A DNA stretch of 64,000 bases from Actinomycetota bacterium (GTDB lineage: Bacteria; Actinomycetota; Thermoleophilia; Gaiellales; Gaiellaceae): NCBI GenBank assembly GCA_003132665.1, contig PKYN01000002.1, forward strand, positions 62,001 to 126,000, read 5' to 3'. Shown one piece after another: positions 1-5,341 of this stretch. The position numbers and the translations under genes are program-made. Below the pieces are notes generated by a model. That model did no database searches. It was not told where the DNA came from and worked only from the letters and a program-made list of their open reading frames with translations. Every line of letters starts with the position of its first letter. The first letter of the stretch is position 1.

Positions 1-804
1 GTGCCAGAGCTGCGCCTTGTTCGCCGCCAGCTGAACGCAGTGGATGCGCGACTGCTGACCGCAGCCGACGCCGGCCAGCTGCCCGCCCGCGGCGATCGTG
101 ATCGAGTTCGATTGGGTGTACTTGAGTGCGATCGTGGCCAGAAGCAGGTCGCGCGCCGCCTCTTCGGGCAGCTCGCGATTCTCGGTCACGATTCCCGCCC
201 GCAGGTCGTCGAGCGTTAGGCGCGCGTCGTTGCGCGGCTGCTCGAGCGTGACGCCGAGCAGGTCGCGGCGCTCGATCTTCGGCAGCTCGACGGTCGGGTC
301 GGCCTCGAGCACGAGGTACTTCCCGCGCTTCTTCTGCTTCAAGATCTCCAGCGCGGCGGACTCGAAGCCGGGCGCGATCACGGCGTCGGAAACCTCCTGA
401 GCGAGCAGCGCGGCGGCCGCCTCGTCGACGACGTCGCTCATCGCCACGCAGTCGCCGAACGAGCACAACCGATCGGCGCCGCGAGCGCGGGCGTAGGCAG
501 TCGCGACCGGGCTCAGCTCGATCTCGCCGACGAAATACGACTCCTTGAGGTCATCGGACAGCGGCACGCCGAGGCCGGCGCCGGCGGGGCTCAAGTGCTT
601 GTAGGAGGCCGCCGCGGCGAGCCCGAGCCCTTCGCGCAACTCGCGCACCAGGTTCCAGGCCAGCAGCGCATCGAGGATGTTGATCGCGCTCGGCGCGCCG
701 TTCAGCACGCGGAAGGGAAGGCGCTCGCCGGCTGCCAGTATTTGAGCGGGCGCCTGGTGCGGGTTGATTCCGTAGCGAAGCTCGAGTCGCGCCTGGGTGG
801 TCAT
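1..804 (-). CDS. purH: AICAR formyltransferase, stand-alone domain (PurH C-terminal type), 3' end outside window
   Basis: This enzyme transfers the formyl group of 10-formyl-THF to AICAR (ZMP) to give FAICAR, the penultimate step of purine synthesis. The protein opens at once with RYGINPHQ (residues 10-17), the first motif of the AICARFT domain. The catalytic Lys-His pair lies in YKHLSPAGAG (K69, H70), and ARGADR and QQSRIHCVQLA follow. The usual N-terminal IMP cyclohydrolase (MGS-like) domain is absent, and there is no room for it because the ATG at 802-804 has a GGAGG Shine-Dalgarno at 811-815. The motifs resemble the AICARFT half of eukaryotic ATIC more than E. coli PurH. The gene runs off the left edge with 268 codons visible, about 120 short of a full domain. 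A ZTP riboswitch lies in its leader. Confidence 0.93.
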   Translation of the reverse strand, partial: MTTQARLELRYGINPHQAPAQILAAGERLPFRVLNGAPSAINILDALLAWNLVRELREGLGLAAAASYKHLSPAGAGLGVPLSDDLKESYFVGEIELSPVATAYARARGADRLCSFGDCVAMSDVVDEAAAALLAQEVSDAVIAPGFESAALEILKQKKRGKYLVLEADPTVELPKIERRDLLGVTLEQPRNDARLTLDDLRAGIVTENRELPEEAARDLLLATIALKYTQSNSITIAAGGQLAGVGCGQQSRIHCVQLAANKAQLWH

Positions 805-828
805 CGAAGCCCTCCTCTAGAGGTTGTC

Positions 829-912
829 GGTTCTTCGCCCAGGCGCTCGGCGTCTCTACCCGCCGCTCCCCGGTGGTTTCTTCCACCTCGTAGCGCCAGT
901 TGCGGCGGGGCT
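829..912 (-). promoter_or_regulatory. ZTP (pfl) riboswitch in the purH leader
   Basis: Read on the minus strand, the leader contains a P1 helix CCCGCCGC/GCGGCGGG, then the signature AACTGGCG. A GGTGG/CCACC helix follows, then CCGGGGAGCG and, after a short linker, GCGCCTGGGC. This is the order of conserved blocks of the pfl/ZTP riboswitch, in which TGGCG pairs with CGCC of the 3' block as a pseudoknot. Downstream, the palindrome CCTCTAGAGG (814-823) overlaps the Shine-Dalgarno, which suggests translational control. The ligand ZMP/ZTP is the substrate of the enzyme encoded next, so the pairing makes metabolic sense. The identification rests on motif recognition by eye, not a covariance search. 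Confidence 0.92.
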
Positions 913-1000
913 CCATTCTCACACAACGGCTGGGCGGCGGCGTGAGGATGTTTGATGAGTCTTCGCGGGACGATGCTCGAGGTACGAGCACCTCATTTGC

Positions 1001-1045
1001 CCACCCTCCCACGGGGCGGAGCACGGTATCGAAGAAGGGCGCACC
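1001..1045 (-). repeat. Start-proximal repeat, family 1, copy a (degenerate)
   Basis: A CCACCCTCCCACGGGGCGG core is followed by an ACGGTA...GAAGAAGGGCGCACC tail. It matches the copy at 36187-36250 best once that copy is reverse-complemented. It lies upstream of the purH riboswitch and is oriented toward purH. The remainder of the 805-1270 gap is the riboswitch (829-912), a second copy (1113-1195) and otherwise unremarkable sequence. Confidence 0.5.
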
Positions 1046-1112
1046 CGAATCAGCAGATTCCGTATCGCCTCTGTCGCAGACCCGACGACGCCTCGGGCAG
1101 ACGGCCGTAGGA

Positions 1113-1195
1113 CATTTCTCTATTCGCCCGCCGCCGAGCCACCCGCCCGCGGGGTCGTTCCAAACTACTGTCCCGAAGCGGAGAAAAGCGCACAA
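1113..1195 (-). repeat. Start-proximal repeat, family 1, copy b
   Basis: This copy contains TTCTCTATTCGCCCGCC, CCACCCGCCCGCGGGGTCG and GGAGAAAAGCGCAC in order. The first two blocks recur almost unchanged at 23157-23240 and 50973-51050. It lies in the fabF-purH intergenic region, upstream of the purH leader. Strand is given as that of the gene it points at. Confidence 0.7.
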
Positions 1196-1270
1196 GAATG
1201 CGTCGTTTCTGACACGAAAGCCTTGCTGCTCCCGAGCCTGGCTGTAGCTGAGAGAGCTGCCCGCGAAGGC

Positions 1271-2503
1271 CTAGTCGACGCGGCCGATGAGGACGCAGCC
1301 GTTGTGGCCGCCGAGCCCCATCCCGTTGGAGATCGCGTAGGAAAGATCGGCCTTGCGCGCCTCGTTGGGAACGTAGTCGAGGTCGCAGTCGGGGTCGGGG
1401 TGCTCGTAGTTGATCGTCGGCGGAATGATTCCGTGCTCGATCGCGAGCACGCAGGCGATCGCCTCGAGCGCGCCCGCGGCGCCGAGGCAGTGCCCGAGCA
1501 TCGACTTGGTCGAGGAGACCGCGAGCTTGTAGGCATGGTCTCCGAAAGCGGCCTTGATCGCCTTCGTCTCGGCGGCGTCGCCGAGCGGAGTCGAGGTGCC
1601 GTGAGCGTTGATGTAGCCGACCTGCTCGAGCTCGATGCCTCCGGCCGCGATGGCCTCGCGCATCATGCGCGTCACTCCGCTCGCCTCGGGGTCGGGCTGG
1701 GCGATGTGGAAAGCGTCGTTCGAGGCGCCGTAGGAAACGACCTCGGCGTGGATCTTGGCGCCGCGGGCCCGAGCCGCCTCCAGCTCCTCGAGCACGAGGA
1801 TCCCGGCTCCTTCGCCGATCACGAAGCCGTCCCGGGTGGCATCGAACGGGCGCGAGGCACGCGGCGGATACTCCTGCTCGGTGGCCAGCCCGCGCATGTT
1901 GCTGAAGCCCGCCAGGATCAGCGGCGTCAGAGCGGCCTCGGCGCCGCCGGCCAGGATGGCGTCGGCCGTGCCGCGGCGAACAATCTCGGCGCCCTCGCCG
2001 AGCGTGTAGGAACCGGTCGCGCAGGCGGCGACCATGGCGAAGTTGATTCCGCTGAAACCGAAGGCGATCGCCAGCTGGCCGCTGGCCGCGTCGGTGAGGA
2101 TGCTGGGGATGAACCACGGCGCCACGCGACTGGGGCCGCGCTCGAGCAGTATTCGCTCCTGCTGCGAGATGGTGCCGATGTCGCCGACGGCCGAGCCGAG
2201 AACGACTCCGATCCGCTCGGACGGGTAGGCGCCGAGCAGGCCGGCGCTCTCCACCGCCTCCTTGGCGGCGGCCAGCGAGAACTGCGTGTAGCGCGCCAGC
2301 TTGCGCAGCTCCTTTGGCGATGCGAGCCCGGTCGGGTCGAAATCCTTGACCTCCGCGCCGACCTTCACCGGGTAGTCGCTCGTATCGAAGCCCTTGATGA
2401 AGTCGATTCCGCTCTTCCCGGCGACGAGCCCGTCCCATGTCGTGGCGAGGTCGTTCCCAAGCGGGCTGACCGCACCCATTCCCGTGACGACGACGCGGCG
2501 CAT
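1271..2503 (-). CDS. fabF: 3-oxoacyl-[acyl-carrier-protein] synthase II
   Basis: Beta-ketoacyl-ACP synthase of type II fatty acid synthesis, condensing malonyl-ACP with a growing acyl-ACP in the cytoplasm. The thiolase-fold Cys-His-His triad is complete: Cys161 in VAACATGSYTLGEG, His301 in NAHGTSTPLGD and His338 in STKSMLGHCLGAAG, with Lys333. The C-terminal GMGLGGHNGC loop is also present. The length of 410 aa is typical. I chose ATG at 2503; an in-frame TTG two codons upstream is possible and no clear Shine-Dalgarno decides. No acpP, fabD or fabH is adjacent, so it appears to stand alone. Confidence 0.95.
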   Translation of the reverse strand: MRRVVVTGMGAVSPLGNDLATTWDGLVAGKSGIDFIKGFDTSDYPVKVGAEVKDFDPTGLASPKELRKLARYTQFSLAAAKEAVESAGLLGAYPSERIGVVLGSAVGDIGTISQQERILLERGPSRVAPWFIPSILTDAASGQLAIAFGFSGINFAMVAACATGSYTLGEGAEIVRRGTADAILAGGAEAALTPLILAGFSNMRGLATEQEYPPRASRPFDATRDGFVIGEGAGILVLEELEAARARGAKIHAEVVSYGASNDAFHIAQPDPEASGVTRMMREAIAAGGIELEQVGYINAHGTSTPLGDAAETKAIKAAFGDHAYKLAVSSTKSMLGHCLGAAGALEAIACVLAIEHGIIPPTINYEHPDPDCDLDYVPNEARKADLSYAISNGMGLGGHNGCVLIGRVD

Positions 2504-2610
2504 GGCCAAACTCTAGTTGAGGCGCCCGGCCGAACGGCGGGTGAGCGTGGCCGCCGCGGCACGTTTAAGACCGTCTCTAGCCGGCGACCAGAGCGTATGC
2601 TGAGTACAGG

Positions 2611-2904
2611 ATGATCGACGAGCATTCTCCAGGCCTCAACCTCTCGCTCGATCCGCTGGACGACTACATCGTCATTCAGCCCTCCGACGAGGAAACCGAG
2701 ACGCGCGCGGGTCTGATCATCCCCGCCAGTTCCGAGAACAGCTGCAAATCCGGTGTCGTCACCGCCGTGGGCGCCGACGCCGAGGGCATCGAACCGGGCG
2801 ACAAGGTGCTCTTCCCCAAAGATGCGGGCTACGAGGCGCGCCTGGCCGGGACGGCCGTGCGAGTCATCCGCCGGCGCGACCTGATCGCGCGCATCAACGA
2901 TTAG
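2611..2904 (+). CDS. groES: Co-chaperonin GroES
   Basis: This is the 10-kDa cap of the GroEL chaperonin. The 97-aa protein has the family layout: LDPLDDYIVIQPSDEE at the N-terminus, the mobile-loop region TRAGLIIPASS, VVTAVGADAEGIEPGDKVLF, and a C-terminal strand ending RRRDLIARI. groEL is not next to it, as in many actinobacteria, where groEL copies sit elsewhere. I saw no CIRCE element upstream. A 12-bp perfect hairpin that heads a 203-bp repeat begins three bases after the stop codon. Confidence 0.92.
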   Translation: MIDEHSPGLNLSLDPLDDYIVIQPSDEETETRAGLIIPASSENSCKSGVVTAVGADAEGIEPGDKVLFPKDAGYEARLAGTAVRVIRRRDLIARIND

Positions 2905-2906
2905 CT

Positions 2907-3109
2907 CCGCGAAAAGTCCGCCGGCAAAGCCGACGAAGACTTTTCGCGGTATGACCTTGGTGCACGAGCACCGCGCCTTCGGCGCGGGTGTTTCGTCTGC
3001 TCCTAGGAGCGTGGTCGGCTGGCCGTGGTTGTGGTCAGTGTTCGGGGTGGATGAGCCGGGGGATGGCGTTTGGTGAGCCGCAGCCGCGCATGTCGGCTGC
3101 GGCGGCCGG
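2907..3109 (+). repeat. Hairpin-headed interspersed repeat, family 2, copy A (203 bp)
   Basis: It begins with perfect 12-bp arms CCGCGAAAAGTC (2907-2918) and GACTTTTCGCGG (2938-2949). A mini-hairpin CGCGCCTTCGGCGCG follows, then TCGTCTGCTCCTA, GTGGTCAGTGTTCG, and GGCGTTTGGTGAGCCGC, ending near GGCGGCCGG. The same order occurs at 4663-4848 and, inverted, at 46243-46445. It fills the gap between groES and the next gene. It has no ORF conserved among the copies, no transposase and no obvious terminal direct repeats. Confidence 0.8.
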
Positions 3110-3146
3110 AAGGGCACAAGCGCGGTGAGGCGAAGGCTCTAGTTCG

Positions 3147-3974
3147 ATGAAGATTGAAGAAGCCGGAGTCGTGACTACCCCGAAGATCGGGACGCTTCGA
3201 GAAGGCGCGCTGCACGCGCAGCTCAAGGAGTGGTACCGCCGCCCGGGCGATGAGCTCGAGAAGAAGCTTTCGGGCTACGTCGTCGACATCGTGCGCGGCG
3301 AGCTGTTGATCGAGATCCAGACCGGCGGCTTCGCGCCGCTGCGGCGCAAGCTCGATGCCCTGACGCGCGAGCACCGGGTTCGAGTCGTGGCGCCCGTGGC
3401 GCGCGAGCGCCGGATCATTCGTCTTTCGAGCGAGGGCGAGATCGTCTCTTCCCGCCGCTCTCCCAGGCACGGCCGGGTCGAGGACGTCTTCTCTCGCCTG
3501 GTCAGCTTCCCCACTCTGCTTTGCCGGCCGAGATTCGAGATCGAGATCCTGTTGACCGAGGAGAACGAGTTGCGCGTCCATCAGCAGGGAAGGGCGTTCA
3601 GGCGCCACGGCTGGATTGTTAGCGGACGGTCGCTTTCGGGCGTCACGGACCGTATCCGCGTCGCAAGTCCCGAAGACGCCGCGGCGCTACTGCCTTCGCG
3701 ATTGCCGGAGTCGTTCGACACCGCGGAGCTGGCCGAGGCGGCCGCGATCACTCGCCGGCTCGCGCAGCAGATGACCTACTGCCTGAGCGCGATGGGGATG
3801 CTCGAAGTCGTCGGCAACCGCCGCCGCGCACGCCTCTACCGGCGTAGCGACGCGCCGGCTCGCGGGCCGAGCATCCGGCGTAAGAAAAAGTCCCCAGAAA
3901 GAGCGAAGCCCGCCTCGCATAAGCCGCAGACGGGCGACGCCAGTGCCGGGATGAGGGGGGAGCCGGCTTCTTAA
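3147..3974 (+). CDS. Uncharacterised protein, possible PD-(D/E)XK nuclease fold with C-terminal winged helix
   Basis: I do not recognise a named family. The N-terminal third (E19, D47 and E56-x-Q58 in VDIVRGELLIEIQTGGF) has the spacing of a restriction-endonuclease-like core, with Gln in place of the usual Lys. Residues about 190-235 (AEAAAITRRLAQQMTYCLSAMG, then RRRARLYRR) look like a winged helix. The last 40 residues are basic and low in complexity (RRKKKSPERAKP). The start is ATG with only a weak ribosome-binding site. The gene lies alone between repeat copy A and the tRNA-Ser cluster. The fold assignment is inference; a DNA- or RNA-processing role would fit. Confidence 0.75.
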   Translation: MKIEEAGVVTTPKIGTLREGALHAQLKEWYRRPGDELEKKLSGYVVDIVRGELLIEIQTGGFAPLRRKLDALTREHRVRVVAPVARERRIIRLSSEGEIVSSRRSPRHGRVEDVFSRLVSFPTLLCRPRFEIEILLTEENELRVHQQGRAFRRHGWIVSGRSLSGVTDRIRVASPEDAAALLPSRLPESFDTAELAEAAAITRRLAQQMTYCLSAMGMLEVVGNRRRARLYRRSDAPARGPSIRRKKKSPERAKPASHKPQTGDASAGMRGEPAS

Positions 3975-4170
3975 GTTTCGTCTCTGGGTCGGCTGCAGAC
4001 AGCACCCCATCGGGGGATTTGCGAATCACCAGATAGCGCTCGAGCCGCTCCCCGTCAGGGTTAGGAGCGAGGCGCCTCCGGCGCCGGAAGACCCGCGTCC
4101 AGGGATGTCGGGAGGCGACAAACCGGCCTCGGTTTCTACGCGGAGGACAGCCGCGAGGCCAGCGTTTCCA

Positions 4171-4261
4171 CGGAGAAGGAGGGATTCGAACCCTCGAAGG
4201 AGGATTAGACCCCCTTAACGCCTTAGCAGGGCGCCGCCTTCAGCCACTCGGCCACTTCTCC
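4171..4261 (-). tRNA. tRNA-Ser (GCT anticodon)
   Basis: A 91-nt class II tRNA. The 7-bp acceptor stem GGAGAAG/CTTCTCC is followed by discriminator G. The D-loop has GGCCGAGTGGCTGAAGGC. The anticodon loop CTGCTAA gives GCT, reading AGC/AGU. It has a long variable arm and a GGTTCGAATCC T-loop. CCA is not encoded. It is divergent from the next tRNA-Ser. Confidence 0.95.
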
Positions 4262-4282
4262 AAGAGCGATCCAGGATATCAA

Positions 4283-4329
4283 CCGCCGGAAGTCCGCCTC
4301 CCTCCGGGAGGCATGACGACTTCCGGCGG
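4283..4329. repeat. Palindromic spacer hairpin between tRNA genes (1 of 3)
   Basis: Arms CCGCCGGAAGTC (4283-4294) and GACTTCCGGCGG (4318-4329) are a perfect 12-bp inverted repeat enclosing a second hairpin GCCTCCC/GGGAGGC. The same stem recurs at 4479-4508 and, with one base-pair change, at 4663-4693. It sits between two divergently oriented tRNA-Ser genes, so it cannot be a simple terminator for either. Confidence 0.75.
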
Positions 4330-4384
4330 CAAGTAACACCGAGGGACAGGAGGATGGCAGGTAAAGTCCTTTCTCGATCAGCTC

Positions 4385-4473
4385 GGAGGGGTGGCAGAGC
4401 GGTCGAATGCGGCGGTCTCGAAAACCGTTACCCGTCATTCGGCGGGTCGGGAGTTCGAATCTCCCCCCCTCCG
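4385..4473 (+). tRNA. tRNA-Ser (CGA anticodon)
   Basis: An 89-nt class II tRNA with acceptor GGAGGGG/CCCCTCC and discriminator G. The anticodon loop CTCGAAA gives CGA, reading UCG. It has a long variable arm and a GAGTTCGAATCTC T-arm, with no encoded CCA. A perfect 13-bp hairpin begins six bases after the discriminator base. Confidence 0.95.
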
Positions 4474-4478
4474 CTCAA

Positions 4479-4508
4479 TCCGCCGGAAGTCTCACGACTT
4501 CCGGCGGA
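4479..4508 (+). repeat. Palindromic spacer hairpin (2 of 3), possible terminator of tRNA-Ser(CGA)
   Basis: Perfect 13-bp arms TCCGCCGGAAGTC and GACTTCCGGCGGA enclose a TCAC loop. There is no run of T after it, so intrinsic termination would be of the T-less type at best. The stem is shared with the hairpins at 4283 and 4663. Confidence 0.7.
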
Positions 4509-4568
4509 GAACTGCCGTAACACCCTGGTGAGCCGACTCTGGCAACGCGGTATCGTTTCCCGTTCACT

Positions 4569-4658
4569 GGAGAGGTGTCCGAGTTGGCCTAAGGAGCGCG
4601 ACTGGAAATCGCGTACCTGTCGAAAGGCGGGTCGCGGGTTCGAATCCCGCCCTCTCCG
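4569..4658 (+). tRNA. tRNA-Ser (GGA anticodon)
   Basis: A 90-nt class II tRNA with acceptor GGAGAGG/CCTCTCC and discriminator G. The D-loop is GTCCGAGTTGGCCTAAGG. The anticodon loop CTGGAAA gives GGA, reading UCC/UCU. The variable arm is long and no CCA is encoded. This is the third serine isoacceptor within 500 bp. Confidence 0.95.
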
Positions 4659-4662
4659 CTAT

Positions 4663-4848
4663 CGCCGCCGGAAATCTACGATTTCCGGCGGCGTGCGTTT
4701 GAACGAGCCACCGCGCCTGTGGCGCGAGTGCCTCGTCTGCTCCTACCAGCGGGACGGGCTAGCCGTAGTTGTGGTCAGTGTTCGAGGTGGACAGGCCGGA
4801 GGACGGCGTTTTGTGAGCCGCGCCCGCCATGTCGGTCTCGACGGCCGG
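4663..4848 (+). repeat. Hairpin-headed interspersed repeat, family 2, copy B (186 bp)
   Basis: The head is a perfect 14-bp hairpin (CGCCGCCGGAAATC/GATTTCCGGCGGCG, loop TAC). The family body follows: CCGCGCCTGTGGCGCG, CTCGTCTGCTCCTA, GTGGTCAGTGTTCGAGGTGG, GGCGTTTTGTGAGCCGC and a GGCCGG end. The body matches copies A and C while the head hairpin differs in sequence, so head and body may be separable. The rest of the 4659-4988 gap is non-coding sequence with a candidate tRNA-Val promoter at its end. Confidence 0.75.
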
Positions 4849-4946
4849 TTGCTAGATGCTGCTAGGGACCTTCCGCGGCGCCGGTCGGTTTCGATAGAGC
4901 ACGCGGAAGCAAGGAGGAAACCAGGCGGGCTCGCGGAGAGTCTCGA

Positions 4947-4976
4947 TCGAGCCGGGCGACTTCGAGCTCAGATAAT
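4947..4976 (+). promoter_or_regulatory. Candidate promoter of tRNA-Val
   Basis: GATAAT at 4971-4976 is a good -10 hexamer, 12 bp before the tRNA. TCGAGC at 4947-4952, some 18 bp upstream, is a weak -35. This was a visual match only. Confidence 0.4.
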
Positions 4977-4988
4977 CTCTCGCCTGTA

Positions 4989-5060
4989 GGGCGCATAGCT
5001 CAGCGGGAGAGCGCTCGCTTCACACGCGAGAGGTCGCTGGTTCAATCCCAGCTGCGCCCA
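4989..5060 (+). tRNA. tRNA-Val (CAC anticodon)
   Basis: A 72-nt tRNA with acceptor GGGCGCA/TGCGCCC and discriminator A. The D-arm is GCTCAGCGGGAGAGC. The anticodon stem-loop CTCGC-TTCACAC-GCGAG gives CAC, reading GUG. The T-arm is CTGGTTCAATCCCAG. A lone half of the nearby CCGCCGGAAATC stem follows at about 5065 without its partner. Confidence 0.95.
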
Positions 5061-5173
5061 CTTCTCCGCCGGAAATCCGCTCCCTGTCGGGATCGATCCC
5101 AAGCGAGGGTGAGTGACCCCTTCTTTGAAACATCCCGTTGCTACGATCGCCACAGGTGTCCGACCGCCCGAGA

Positions 5174-5289
5174 CGGGCTGGATCGACCGGGCCCCGCGCA
5201 GTGGAAGCTTGTGAACCGCGTCAGATCCGGAAGGAAGCAGCGCTAAGCAATTCCTTCCAGGTGCACGGCAAGCCCGGTCGATCGAGCCC
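5174..5289 (+). ncRNA. ffs: Signal recognition particle RNA, small bacterial (4.5S) type
   Basis: The SRP domain IV apical motif is present as GTCAGATCCGGAAGGAAGCAGC, and GTGAACC precedes it as in actinobacterial and Firmicutes SRP RNAs. The ends form a 19-bp helix with one mismatch (5174-5192 with 5271-5289). The RNA scaffolds Ffh for co-translational membrane targeting. It lies 52 bp upstream of dnaX, a neighbourhood conserved in Gram-positive bacteria. Exact ends are set by the helix and are approximate. Confidence 0.92.
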
Positions 5290-5341
5290 GGCGAAGGTGT
5301 CCAGCGTCACCGTTCACGCGATTCGTGCTTGAATCGACCAG

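Noticed and set aside
1223..2614. Long open frame antisense to fabF
   Set aside because: GC-rich third positions create long shadow frames; the fabF frame has all catalytic motifs and this one has none.
5138..5332. Open frame across the SRP RNA
   Set aside because: It covers the conserved GGAAGGAAGCAGC loop and the closing helix of the RNA; no protein similarity.
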